A DNA stretch of 64,000 nt from an uncultured Pseudobutyrivibrio sp. (lineage in GTDB: Bacteria > Bacillota > Clostridia > Lachnospirales > Lachnospiraceae). Below the pieces are notes generated by a model, which searched no databases, was not told the origin of the DNA, and saw only the letters and a list, made by a program, of their open reading frames with translations. Of this stretch, positions 43,343-52,542 are shown in pieces. The stretch spans positions 1 to 64,000 of the forward strand of contig URCQ01000007.1 in the NCBI GenBank assembly GCA_900546435.1, written 5' to 3'. Position numbers and translations under genes: made by a program. The first letter of the stretch is position 1. The number at the start of each line of letters is the position of its first letter.

Positions 43343-44746
43343 CTATTTTCTACTATGTAATTCTTCTGTGATTTCTTCCATCTTAGCATCTGTCAAAATA
43401 TATTTCTTTGCAAATACGATCGCACCGATAATCAAAACAACAATTGGAATCAATGTCATAGAAAAACGAAGTCCCATTCTTGATCCCTCTGCAATTGGTT
43501 CAACGATAACAGCCTCCTTATCACTGCTGATATGGAAAATATACAATACCATAGAAGATACAAATCCCGCGATACCGGAAGCAAGCTTTACAACAAACGT
43601 CTGCATAGAGAAAATCACAGATTCGTCTCTTCGATGATTCTTTAACTCACCGTAATCAACGGTGTTGGCAAGAAAGATGGTAATGATAACATTTAACACA
43701 CCTACCGCTGACATAATGAGTGCTGCCGGGATCAAAAGCAAAACTACATTTGTTGCTCCCGCTAAAGATACCACAATAATAATGATATAACCTGCAATCG
43801 CCATTCCAAAACATGTATAGAAAATCTTAACCGTATCCATAAACTTACGAAGGATTGGGAAAAACAGCATCATGGAAAGAATCTGGAAGCCGCCGCCCAC
43901 CATATTAAATAAAGTAAAATCACCCTGGTAAGAATTCGGACTAAAATCATATTTCAAGAAGAAATAAACAAGCTGCTGTGTAATATAAAGTGCCGTATTA
44001 ATCATAACAATAGCTACAACAACTGTCATCGCCTGATCATTTTGTACCAACGCCTTAAACATATCTTTGATAGACGCAGCCTTCATATCTACTGTTGATT
44101 TTTCCTTGATGAAAAAACAGGTAATACAAATAAAAATCACAAACAAAACAGCAATAATCAATGCAAATTTGCTATATCCCAGACGATTGATTTCATTATC
44201 TGTTGTTCCGCCGCACATTTTACCAAGTGCTGCCACACTCATAACCGTAATAATGGAAATCAGCGCAGAACCTACACCTGCACAAGAACGGGCAAAGGCT
44301 GACAGACTTTCTCTTTCTTTCCCGGATTCTGTAAATGCCGGTACCATAGACCAGTATGGGATATCCATCATGGTGTACGTCATGCCCCAAAGAATGTAAG
44401 TTACCGATGCGTACGCAATCAATCCAGCCCCATCCAACTCTGGTGGAATAGAGAACATCAAATATAAAATCACCGCATTGGTAATGGTTCCAATCAAAAG
44501 CCATGGGCGAAACTTTCCCCATTTTGTCTTCGTTTTTGCAACGATTACACCCATAATCGGATCATTAAACGCATCAAAAACACGCGCTACCATCAAAAGA
44601 ACCGCAATCGCCGCCGCACTAATACCCATAACATCCAAAAAATAAATGGATATGTATGACGCTGATAGCATATAAACCATATCTTTTCCGACTGCGCCAA
44701 TACCATAAGCAAACTTCTCTTTGCCATTTAACTTCTTCGTTTCCAT
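43343..44746 (-). CDS. GPH-family sugar:cation symporter
   Basis: The 467-residue protein has 12 hydrophobic helices. It carries the GPH (glycoside-pentoside-hexuronide) signature: KFAYGIGAVGKDMVY at the start, FDAFNDPIMG near residue 55 and KWGKFRPWLL near 90. It is related to the melibiose permease MelB and imports galactosides or similar sugars with sodium or protons. GAGGAGG precedes the start. It lies between the glycosyltransferase-like gene and the alpha-galactosidase in the same operon. Confidence 0.92.
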   Translation of the reverse strand: METKKLNGKEKFAYGIGAVGKDMVYMLSASYISIYFLDVMGISAAAIAVLLMVARVFDAFNDPIMGVIVAKTKTKWGKFRPWLLIGTITNAVILYLMFSIPPELDGAGLIAYASVTYILWGMTYTMMDIPYWSMVPAFTESGKERESLSAFARSCAGVGSALISIITVMSVAALGKMCGGTTDNEINRLGYSKFALIIAVLFVIFICITCFFIKEKSTVDMKAASIKDMFKALVQNDQAMTVVVAIVMINTALYITQQLVYFFLKYDFSPNSYQGDFTLFNMVGGGFQILSMMLFFPILRKFMDTVKIFYTCFGMAIAGYIIIIVVSLAGATNVVLLLIPAALIMSAVGVLNVIITIFLANTVDYGELKNHRRDESVIFSMQTFVVKLASGIAGFVSSMVLYIFHISSDKEAVIVEPIAEGSRMGLRFSMTLIPIVVLIIGAIVFAKKYILTDAKMEEITEELHSRK

Positions 44747-44773
44747 GTTACAAACCTCCTCATATAACCCCTT

Positions 44774-46243
44774 TTACTTGTTTTTCTCTTTTAATCCCAT
44801 GGCAATTTCTACCACTTTATAGGCACCATCATATAGACCAATCGACTTGTTTAATTTGATGCTGTCACACATCTCTGCAAGTAACTGTTCATCTTTCATA
44901 AAAATATCTATCATCTGCAAGGTATGTGGGATATCGCGACATTCGAGCGTTCCATCTCCCATCTCTGCCGAATGAATTGCTCCCCACATTTCATGCTTTC
45001 CCACGCGCTTAATAAAAAGCTTTGGTACCGGATAAAATGCCAATTCACTTGGTTTTGTTACAAGCACATCCGCACTTCGCATCAAAAGATTCGTGCAATA
45101 TACTGCCTCAAAAATGTTTTCATGATAAAATGCGTGAATACCGGTAACCGCTCCCTGTAGTGCCTCTTCTGCAAATATCGTTGTCTCTCCAAATGCATTG
45201 AAATGTTCGGTAGCTATTTCTGCCAATTCCGGAATTTCCTGTAAAAGATCATCCCAGACATTCTTATAATCTCCAACATTCACATAAAGTGCTGCCTCAT
45301 CTTTTTTGATCATTGGCAACAGATATGTAATGATTGCTGCAAAAATTTCTTTTTGCGCACCGGCACCACCAATCGTAAGAAGGAAGCGCATAGGTTCTTT
45401 CTTCTTCTTTCTTGCCATTCTTGCTTCACAGTCTGCTTCAATATTAGAAACCAACTCATGGTCAATATAATGTCCCGTATACACAAGCGCATCATTTGGC
45501 ATTTCCTTACAAACCGCATCTCCATTCATACCGTTACAAATACGATATCCCATGTAAGCATTTTTACACTGGATTGTATGCACACTTCCTTCTGCAAAAT
45601 GGAGTGCCATTGGCCAGTTATCTGGAATTGCATTTACCACATGTTTCATACCTGCATGAATCGCTGCCTGCGCAGGCCATACATGCGTACCAATGACTGG
45701 AATATCCTTTGGCACATTGCGATAAACTGGCGCCATCAGTTCTGCATTCTTTTGATCTGCAGCATTGTATTTCAACTGACGAAAGGTTTCATAATTCGTC
45801 GGTTCCCATATAAATTTATTAAATAGTGCATTCTTAGATAAACGTGAACCCAGGGAATACAAATCGTTTTGTGCACTAATCACTTTTGTACAAGTTGTCT
45901 GCGGATAACTGTTCAAATCCATCCAATATGGTGTATATCCCATCGATTTTGCAGCAGATGCCATTGCCATGGAAATTCGGTAATGACCAAATCCCATGCG
46001 AATATTACCTACAATAATTCCTTTTTCATGGTCAAAACTCTCCGGACTTTCTCCTTCTTTTAAAAGAATGTCATACATACCAAGTGCATCACCGATACGA
46101 TCGTTTTTTTGGATATAAACCGGATAATCCACATTTGTGTCATCGCCAAATTTCTTAATGAATTTGTTTTTTGATTTCACTGCTTGTTTATAAATTTTGT
46201 CACTCATGACATTTCCAAAAATTACTTTTGATTTTTCTTCCAT
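44774..46243 (-). CDS. GT-B fold glycosyltransferase-like protein (MurG/MGDG-synthase style)
   Basis: I do not recognise the exact family. The N-terminal half contains GNIRMGFGHYRISMAMA near residue 78, which resembles the G-x-G-H-x-x-A loop of MGDG synthase and MurG-like enzymes, with PVIGTHVWPAQAAIH further on. The C-terminal half has RFLLTIGGAGAQKEIFA near residue 285, close to the GGSxGA nucleotide-binding turn, and ADVLVTKPSELAFYPVP, like the TKPGGxT donor-site segment. No membrane helix is evident. It lies between the GH2 and transporter genes of a sugar-degradation operon, an odd place for a synthetic enzyme. It could make a glycolipid or glycoside, or act in reverse. Function is open. 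Confidence 0.7.
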   Translation of the reverse strand: MEEKSKVIFGNVMSDKIYKQAVKSKNKFIKKFGDDTNVDYPVYIQKNDRIGDALGMYDILLKEGESPESFDHEKGIIVGNIRMGFGHYRISMAMASAAKSMGYTPYWMDLNSYPQTTCTKVISAQNDLYSLGSRLSKNALFNKFIWEPTNYETFRQLKYNAADQKNAELMAPVYRNVPKDIPVIGTHVWPAQAAIHAGMKHVVNAIPDNWPMALHFAEGSVHTIQCKNAYMGYRICNGMNGDAVCKEMPNDALVYTGHYIDHELVSNIEADCEARMARKKKKEPMRFLLTIGGAGAQKEIFAAIITYLLPMIKKDEAALYVNVGDYKNVWDDLLQEIPELAEIATEHFNAFGETTIFAEEALQGAVTGIHAFYHENIFEAVYCTNLLMRSADVLVTKPSELAFYPVPKLFIKRVGKHEMWGAIHSAEMGDGTLECRDIPHTLQMIDIFMKDEQLLAEMCDSIKLNKSIGLYDGAYKVVEIAMGLKEKNK

Positions 46244-46246
46244 TTT

Positions 46247-48696
46247 TTATTTATCCTCCCTTGCCTGCTGTACTTCCAATGGTATGGTAATTGTTTTCAT
46301 GCCTTCGCATTGCAGCGTAACACCAGCCGTGCCGCCTCTTCCCATAGATTTGATGTAAATTCCGGTTGCACCCCCACGAAGTGGTACTGTAGCAGGACCA
46401 ATCACTTCCACTGGGCCTTCTGTTGTAACGGTAACCGCTTCCTGCATATAGTAAAGCTGGTTTCCATATTCATCTACTGCGCGCACGCGAAGCTCTATGA
46501 CATCATAGGTAATATTTTCTATCAAACATGTTGCCGACGCCTGCACTGCCAAAGTAGCTTTTTTCATTGGCGTCTTGACCAAAGACCTGACGACCTTTCC
46601 ATCTTTTATCGCATCAAAACGGTACTGTTTGGATTCTCCACCCCAGTCACCAACATACTTGTTGTACAAACCAACTGCTTCATTTGGATCCATGCGATAC
46701 ACTAGCAGCAGCTGCAACACATCCCACAATAATTTCGGTGTCAGGCGCATTCCATGCATTGCCACCTGGTTCAGCCCATCTTTTACGATCTTCGCTTGTC
46801 GTTTGCTATACCCTTCTTCTTTTACAAGTACATCGCCCACATAGTCATCAATCAAAATTGGACCATGTGCAAGATGCTTGTATTTGGAATCCTTTTGTGT
46901 ATATTCCTTAATCAAAATATTATTTTTAAACATTTGCACACAATCCGCATTAGAAACAAGGTAGGTATCTCCTCTATTGCACGCAGGATGCTCTCCGATA
47001 TCCATCGTAGATGATAATTCCAGCACTGGTACTTTTTTGCCTTGACTTGCATAGATCGCAGCTGCCGGCTTTGGATTACGGAACATATCCATCACGCCAT
47101 GGTAACAAATGCGATCACCGCTGCCGAAATCCTTGTGCGTATTATAATCAAACATACACCAGCCAAAGCTTCCAGCAATATCATCCTGTCCCGCTATCGC
47201 ATCCAAAACATTTGCATGGCGAATCATATGCTCGCGTCTATGTTCTTCCCAATCAAACATTTTTGTTGGATACATATGCCCATTGTATTCTGTCACCAGA
47301 TATGGCTTTTCCGTATCAGACGTTACTTTTGTTTTCGGTTCACAACCACAATTCTGACCACTGTGCACAAAATCATTGTAGGTATAAACATCTTCAAGCA
47401 AATGACTCTTCTTCATCGCCCGCACACCACCGGTCTGTCTCGTATCATCCAGTTCGTGTGCCACCGCGTTCGTACGCTCGTAAAACGCATCATCATCCTG
47501 CGATTCATTGATACGCACACCCCAGAGAATAATGGATGGTTGCGATACTGTATTACCATCTCACGCACATTCTGGATCGCCTGCTCTTTCCATGCCTCTC
47601 CTCCAATGTGCTGCCAACCCGGCATTTCTGTAAACACCAGAAGACCCCGGCGATCACACTCGTCAATAAAATACTGTGACTGCGGATAATGAGATGTTCT
47701 GACAGCATTTAAAGACAATTCTTCTTTTAAAATCTTTGCATCCAATCTCTGCATGGATTCCGGCATCGCATATCCTACATATGCATAACTCTGATGACGA
47801 TTCAATCCGCGGATTTTCACTTTTCTTCCATTCAGATAAAAACCATCCTTTCGGAATGCCGCATCACGAAATCCTACGGTTGTTTTCTTTTCATCCACAA
47901 CCTGATCTTGATACAACAGCTGCGTCACAACCTCATATACCTTTGGACTTTCCACATCCCATAACGCAATTTCCGATACCTGCGCCCGCAAAGAAGACGT
48001 TGCAATTGGAGCCTCTAGCACAACCGTATCTTCCACCAGCTGCCGAATCCCCACTTCGCCACGTTGCATTGCCTCATTAGCCTCTTGAGAAAATGTCAAT
48101 TCCGATGTCAAAATTCCATCTCGGCACACCGCTGCAATCTCCTCTGTGCGCATTCCTTCTGTCACCACTGGGTTTACAAATGCAGGTTTCACAAAAATAT
48201 CTTCTATATAGATAGGATTCTTTATTTCCAAGTAAACATCACGATAAATACCCCCATATGTCATGTAGTCAATCACAAAACCAAACGGCGGCTGATCCAG
48301 ATTCTCATGCGAATCTACCACGACTGTCAGCAAATTATCAGATCCATATACCAAAGCATCCGATAAATCGACTGTAAAAGCGGTATATCCACAATGATGT
48401 TCTGCCACCTTTTTGCCCGCTACGTATACTTTTGCTTCGTGACCTACTGCTTCAAATGTCAGCAGAACCTTTTTTTGTTGCCACCCCTCCGGAGCATATA
48501 ACACGCGCTGATAACAACAGCACATCTGATAGAGTTGTTCGTCAAAATAATGATATGGTGTCTCCTTACACGTATGCGGCAGACACACCGTCTGTGCTTT
48601 TGCTGTATCCATCGCATCCTCTATCATATCTTCTGTAAATTCTTCTGTAAAAAGCCAATCTCTCATCAAATAGATACGATCGTTCATCTCTTTCAT
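46247..48696 (-). pseudogene. GH2 beta-galactosidase-type gene with a frameshift
   Basis: Two overlapping frames together give a full glycoside hydrolase family 2 protein of about 815 residues. The N-terminal part (from 48696 down to about 47540) has the sugar-binding jelly roll, HHCGYTAFTVDLSD, and the start of the barrel to VREMVIQYRNHP. The frame then shifts, and the C-terminal part continues with WGVRINESQDD, which holds the acid/base glutamate, and TEYNGH near the nucleophile. The break lies in CATCCATT, where the family sequence HPSIILWG would need CATCCATCCATT. Loss of one CATC unit explains the frame exactly. It could be a real mutation, phase variation or a sequencing error. The gene is second in the operon, six bases after the TetR gene. 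Confidence 0.85.
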
Positions 48697-48701
48697 CCTC
48701 T

Positions 48702-49259
48702 CTATCTATGTACCACAATCCCATCGACCATAATCGTAACCAGTTCTTCTAATGCTTTCATATAATCAATGCCCGCCTTTTGGAGCTCGTCTCCCATAAT
48801 AAAACGTTCCACTGCGGATTCAAACACCAGTTGAAAAATGCGAAAATCTACCGGGCGGATAATCCCTTCTTCCACCCCCTGTTCCAACAGACTGTTTGTC
48901 ATCTCCCAGCCACTTTCCAATCGTTCTTTTACTCGCTCATATGCCTGTGGATGCTTCTCTCGTAAGACATAAAATTGTGTAAAATCAAATTCTGTATAAT
49001 TTTCCGGCATCACACCAAGAATCTTTCGAATCTTTTGTAACAAGGATAAATGTTTATCCTCCATTACCATGGCTTCGCTTTCCTTAATGTAATCAAACAC
49101 ATAATCTACCATAGCCAGTAACAATTCATTTTTGTCAGAAAAAACTGTGTAAATGGTTTTCTTGCTCATTCCAAGTTCCGTTGCCAGTTCATCCATCGTA
49201 AATCTGACACCCTGTCGTGCCACAATTCTCAATGCACCTTCTATAATTCTTTTTTCCAT
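48702..49259 (-). CDS. TetR-family transcriptional regulator
   Basis: The N-terminal helix-turn-helix runs over about residues 8-55, with RQGVRFTMDELATELGMSK followed by TIYTVFSDKNELL, the standard TetR pattern. The remaining 130 residues form the variable ligand-binding part. The 185-residue length is typical. It is the first gene of the galactosidase operon and ends six bases before the GH2 gene. A large inverted repeat lies about 27 bases before its start, so it probably represses its own operon and is released by an intermediate of the sugar pathway or another small molecule. Confidence 0.9.
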   Translation of the reverse strand: MEKRIIEGALRIVARQGVRFTMDELATELGMSKKTIYTVFSDKNELLLAMVDYVFDYIKESEAMVMEDKHLSLLQKIRKILGVMPENYTEFDFTQFYVLREKHPQAYERVKERLESGWEMTNSLLEQGVEEGIIRPVDFRIFQLVFESAVERFIMGDELQKAGIDYMKALEELVTIMVDGIVVHR

Positions 49260-49285
49260 ATCCGTAACCTCCTGTTTTTCATCAA

Positions 49286-49321
49286 GGAAACTAGAAAACT
49301 AAAAATAGTTTTATCGTTTCC
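49286..49321. promoter_or_regulatory. Large inverted repeat, probable TetR operator
   Basis: GGAAAC-TAGAAAACTA, a four-A centre, and TAGTTTTATC-GTTTCC form 16-base arms with two mismatches. The repeat sits 27-62 bases before the TetR start, where the promoter is expected. Confidence 0.65.
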
Positions 49322-49609
49322 TCTATTGTAACACCCCATTTTTCCAGCCGCAACACAGCATATATAACAAAATTTCCATCCCATTTTTGGCAAATATTTT
49401 AAAACATAAAATTTTATGCAATATATACGAATTCCTTGTTTTTTCTTTCACATTCCATCCTGTCCTTCTATGAATTATTGTATTCTTGCACAAATTTTAC
49501 CATCTCTTTTTGTGCACTTTTGCCACTCTCATTTTCATCCTTCTTGTGATTTCTCTTGTAAAACGTCCCGTTTTTATGCTTTTTGCACAATTTTATATCA
49601 TAGTTTTTG
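49322..49609. other. AT-rich intergenic stretch without genes
   Basis: These 288 bases between the divergent TetR operon and the small-peptide unit are AT-rich and show no ribosome site followed by a credible frame. A 65-codon open frame from 49416 has no ribosome site and looks random. No riboswitch or repeat was recognised. Confidence 0.6.
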
Positions 49610-49638
49610 TTGACTTTTACCATGCATGATGCTATAGT
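49610..49638 (+). promoter_or_regulatory. Strong sigma-A promoter of the peptide pair
   Basis: TTGACT, exactly 17 bases, TATAGT. A hairpin (TCAAAGG-AAAGGAA-CCTTTGA, 49646-49666) begins at about the expected transcription start and could protect the 5' end of the mRNA. Confidence 0.75.
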
Positions 49639-49693
49639 AAGGTCATCAAAGGAAAGGAACCTTTGAAAAGAACATAGAAAGGAGATGACAGAT

Positions 49694-49810
49694 ATGTATA
49701 ACGACGCATTCGGAACATTATTTGTAGAGTACAACAAGTACACAAACGAAACGGAAGCAAATGGTCAGACACCTGTTTCACTTTTAAGATTTGCTCTTGG
49801 ACAGTTCTAA
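49694..49810 (+). CDS. 38-residue peptide A, unknown function
   Basis: GAAAGGAG lies about ten bases before the ATG, and the frame encodes a 38-residue peptide with no signal peptide and no cysteine. It is rich in aromatic residues and asparagine and ends VSLLRFALGQF. Aligned without gaps to peptide B over 37 positions it shares 11 identities, including Y-x-KY, NG and the VS-x-x-x-x-A-x-G end, and many more similar residues. Such conservation of pattern between neighbours supports a real gene. The amphipathic C-terminal segment could bind a membrane or a partner protein. The unit has its own strong promoter and terminator. I do not recognise the family. Confidence 0.7.
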   Translation: MYNDAFGTLFVEYNKYTNETEANGQTPVSLLRFALGQF

Positions 49811-49865
49811 GAACAATAAAACATTATCATTATGAAAAAGCATAAATTGAAAGGAGATATGAATT

Positions 49866-49985
49866 ATGGAATTCTCAAATAGTCTTGGATATGTAGTTTA
49901 CAATTACGGAAAGTATGTAGAAACACAGGAAAAGAATGGCGAAAAAGCTGTATCATTCTTCAAGTATGCTTTTGGTGAAAGATAA
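49866..49985 (+). CDS. 39-residue peptide B, paralogue of peptide A
   Basis: AAAGGAGAT precedes the ATG, and a nearer ATG in another frame at 49859 stops after seven codons. The 39-residue product starts MEFSNSLGYVVYNYGKYVE and ends VSFFKYAFGER. It matches peptide A in length, spacing of aromatic residues and the central KY and NG signatures. It follows peptide A by 55 bases and is followed by an intrinsic terminator, so both are made from one short mRNA. There is no leader-cleavage motif (no double glycine in the right place), no cysteine and no adjacent modification or export gene, so a bacteriocin or pheromone is not supported. Confidence 0.7.
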   Translation: MEFSNSLGYVVYNYGKYVETQEKNGEKAVSFFKYAFGER

Positions 49986-50048
49986 TTTACCAAAAGCACC
50001 AAACCTTGGAAAATATCGGCAACAGCCGTTCATCTCATACATCAAGAA

Positions 50049-50079
50049 AGACCCGGCCAATTGCCAGGTCTCGTTTTTT
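50049..50079 (+). terminator. Intrinsic terminator of the peptide unit
   Basis: AGACCCGGC pairs with GCCAGGTCT (one C/A mismatch) around a CAATT loop and is followed by six T residues on the plus strand. Confidence 0.85.
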
Positions 50080-50086
50080 ATATAAA

Positions 50087-50120
50087 AGGGATATTCTCCG
50101 CAACATCAGAGAATATCCCT
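50087..50120 (-). terminator. Hairpin terminator downstream of galT
   Basis: A perfect 12-bp stem, AGGGATATTCTC with GAGAATATCCCT, encloses a ten-base loop a few bases after the galT stop. The T run on the minus strand is short (CCTTTTATATA). Confidence 0.7.
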
Positions 50121-50126
50121 CTTATT

Positions 50127-51629
50127 TTACAATATAGAAATAAATCTACGGAATTCTTTTAATCCCTCTTCATTACATTTAAATACACCTGCATCCTCAA
50201 GCACCTGGCAAAATACCTTGCCTACTTCCCGCTGTAAAATTTCTTCTACATTGGATGCATCTATGGTAATACCCTTTTCTTTATAAGCAGCACAGAATTC
50301 GTCCACCCAGTCAGCATGCTTTTCCAACGCTTCATCTGCGCGAATATCCTTACCATTTACAATGGCATCTGCAAGTGCTTCTAATTCACCTTTCAGTCGC
50401 GAAGGCAAAACTGCAAGTCCCATCACTTCAATCAAACCGATGTTTTCTTTTTTGATATGATGTAATTTGGCATGTGGATGATATACACCAAGTGGATATT
50501 CCTCCGTTGTAATGTTATTACGAAGTGCCAAATCCAGTTCAAACCGATCACCACGTTTTCTGGCGATTGGCGTGATGGTGTTGTGCTTTTCTCCGTCCGT
50601 CTCTGCGAAAATAAACGCATCTTCATCCGTATAATTTCTCCAGCATCCTAAAATATGATCTGCCAGATCTATGATACGTTTTTCATCCTTGCAGGAAAGT
50701 CGAATAACAGAAAGTGGCCACTTCACAATGCCCGCCTCTACATCTTCAAAACCTTTTACGGTAAATGTTTCCACAATCGGCGCTTTTTCCATGGCAAATG
50801 TATAATGACCGCCCTGGAAATGATCATGGCTTAAAATAGAGCCGCCTACAATTGGCAGATCCGCATTGGAACCAAGGAAATAATGTGGAAATGTCTTAAC
50901 AAAATCAAACAGCTTTACAAACGTTGCACGCTCAATTTTCATTGGCGTATGCTGTCCGTTAAAGACAATACAATGTTCGTTGTAATATACATAAGGAGAA
51001 TACTGGAATCCCCATTTACTTCCATTCATGGTAAGAGGAATGATACGATGATTTTCTCGTGCCGGATGATTTACTCTTCCTGCATATCCCTCATTTTCTA
51101 CACAAAGCAGGCATTTCGGATAAGCAGACTGCTTCGCATTCTTTGCTGCTGCAATGGCTTTTGGATCCTTTTCCGGCTTGGAAAGGTTAATCGTAATATC
51201 AAGTGTTCCATACTGCGTATCTACGGTCCATTTTTTATCTTTCTTCACACGGTAACGGCGGATATAGTCACTATCCTGGCTCAATTTAAAGAAATAATCC
51301 GTCGCATCCTGTGGGGATTTTTTGTAAGCTGCTTCGAAATTTGCCTGCACGGTTGCCGGACGTGGCATCAGACAGTTCATCAGACGTGTATCAAACAAAT
51401 CGCGATATACAATGCTGTCCTCAATCAATCCTTTTTCGACTGCTGCATCCAGCAAATCCTTTAAAACATCTTCCAGAACAATATTACTCAGGTCACAATC
51501 CGGATCTGTGTACTCATCTTCCTTTAGCACATCCAAAAGCAGATTGGTCGCATAAATCCTCTCACACTCTGGTGTAAGACCTGTGTCGATACCATACTGT
51601 ACCAACTTTTTCACACTTTCTTGTAACAT
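50127..51629 (-). CDS. galT: UDP-glucose--hexose-1-phosphate uridylyltransferase, type 2
   Basis: GalT exchanges UMP between UDP-glucose and galactose 1-phosphate in the Leloir pathway. At 500 residues it is the long Bacillota type. Recognisable segments are PLTMNGSKWGFQYSPYVYY in part, CIVFNGQHTPM, the active-site region SILSHDHFQGGHY and the late GVYHPHAKLHHIKKENIGL. Galactose released by the alpha-galactosidase and GH2 enzymes encoded nearby would enter metabolism through this step. No galK or galE is seen beside it. It is transcribed toward the peptide pair. Confidence 0.95.
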   Translation of the reverse strand: MLQESVKKLVQYGIDTGLTPECERIYATNLLLDVLKEDEYTDPDCDLSNIVLEDVLKDLLDAAVEKGLIEDSIVYRDLFDTRLMNCLMPRPATVQANFEAAYKKSPQDATDYFFKLSQDSDYIRRYRVKKDKKWTVDTQYGTLDITINLSKPEKDPKAIAAAKNAKQSAYPKCLLCVENEGYAGRVNHPARENHRIIPLTMNGSKWGFQYSPYVYYNEHCIVFNGQHTPMKIERATFVKLFDFVKTFPHYFLGSNADLPIVGGSILSHDHFQGGHYTFAMEKAPIVETFTVKGFEDVEAGIVKWPLSVIRLSCKDEKRIIDLADHILGCWRNYTDEDAFIFAETDGEKHNTITPIARKRGDRFELDLALRNNITTEEYPLGVYHPHAKLHHIKKENIGLIEVMGLAVLPSRLKGELEALADAIVNGKDIRADEALEKHADWVDEFCAAYKEKGITIDASNVEEILQREVGKVFCQVLEDAGVFKCNEEGLKEFRRFISIL

Positions 51630-51700
51630 AATACTTTTCCTCCTCTTACGGAAACCAACCGCAAAAAATACGTTTCCACTGATTCCACTATACGCAACTT

Positions 51701-52357
51701 TTATGCTTTTTGCAAGAGCAGTTTCAGCAACTCTTCCACAGAATCTGCAATGTAAGTTGCTCCTGCTTGCGTCAGTTCTTCCCGACTACCATATCCAAAC
51801 GTCACGCCTATACTATCTAATCCATTCGCAATAGCACCTTCTATATCATGGTGGCGATCTCCCACCATCACGATTTCTTTCTTATCTACATCCGGTATTT
51901 GTTCGAGTGCATAAGCAATCACTTCACTTTTTGCTGTTCGCGTTTCATCCAGCGTTGCCCCGGCAATAAAGTTAAAATATGGAGCTATTCCAAAACGCTT
52001 TAAAATCTGTTCACTGAAAAATTCTGGTTTGCTTGTCGCCACAAGCAACTGTTTTCCTGCACTTTTTAATGCTAAAAGCATTTCTTGTATGCCATCAAAC
52101 ACTCTATTTTCAAACAAGCCTTTCGCACTGTAGTACTCTCTATAATAAGCCACTGCCTGCACAGCCTGTACTTCATCTAATCCATAATAATTCTGAAAAG
52201 AATCCTTTAATGGAGGTCCAACAAAACAAAGCAGATCTGCTTTATCCTGCACTTCTATTCCAAATTTATCCAGCGCATAAGCCACAGAATTTACAATTCC
52301 AGGCGCAGATTCTGTCAATGTTCCATCCAAATCAAATAAAATTGTACTATATTCCAT
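51701..52357 (-). CDS. HAD-superfamily phosphatase, phosphoglycolate-phosphatase-like
   Basis: The motif FDLDGTLTESAPGI at the N-terminus carries the nucleophilic aspartate. Motif II is LLVATSKPE, and motif IV MVGDRHHDIEGAIANG. A helical cap lies between motifs I and II. The 218-residue length fits Gph/PpaX-type enzymes. The start used follows GAAGGA, five codons inside the longer frame. Substrate could be phosphoglycolate, pyrophosphate or a sugar phosphate. It follows galT's direction but has its own short upstream space and is divergent from xpt. Confidence 0.85.
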   Translation of the reverse strand: MEYSTILFDLDGTLTESAPGIVNSVAYALDKFGIEVQDKADLLCFVGPPLKDSFQNYYGLDEVQAVQAVAYYREYYSAKGLFENRVFDGIQEMLLALKSAGKQLLVATSKPEFFSEQILKRFGIAPYFNFIAGATLDETRTAKSEVIAYALEQIPDVDKKEIVMVGDRHHDIEGAIANGLDSIGVTFGYGSREELTQAGATYIADSVEELLKLLLQKA

Positions 52358-52396
52358 AACCTTTTCCTTCATTAAATCATTTTATTTTCTTTTAAA

Positions 52397-52409
52397 GTTC
52401 TAATAGAAC
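52397..52409. promoter_or_regulatory. 13-bp palindrome between HAD gene and xpt
   Basis: GTTCTA-A-TAGAAC has perfect six-base arms around one base. It lies in the divergent intergenic region, 40 bases before the HAD start. Confidence 0.3.
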
Positions 52410-52542
52410 CCATAGATGTTTTTAGTATAACACAATCCGAGTTATTTTTATGAGATTATTGTTTTTTCCTCATTTTTTTGTTAGTCTGTTTTTATTAAAC
52501 TTGCCATACGTTCACATATAAATTAGGAGGAGTAACGAAATT

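Noticed and set aside
43276..43389. N-terminal extension of the alpha-galactosidase
   Set aside because: The extra 38 residues overlap a hairpin and the 3' end of the transporter gene. A strong ribosome site supports the inner start.
47042..47689. 215-codon plus-strand frame opposite the GH2 gene
   Set aside because: Antisense to well-conserved GH2 sequence, with no ribosome site.
49416..49613. 65-codon open frame in the AT-rich stretch before the peptide pair
   Set aside because: No ribosome site and an unusual composition rich in C, F and H. It overlaps the promoter of the peptide unit.
49694..49985. Bacteriocin or quorum peptide for the two small peptides
   Set aside because: No double-glycine leader, no cysteine, no signal peptide and no ABC exporter, histidine kinase or modification gene beside them.
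52373..52542. Purine riboswitch before xpt
   Set aside because: The leader is 170 bases and AT-rich. The conserved aptamer core bases and terminator hairpin were not found.
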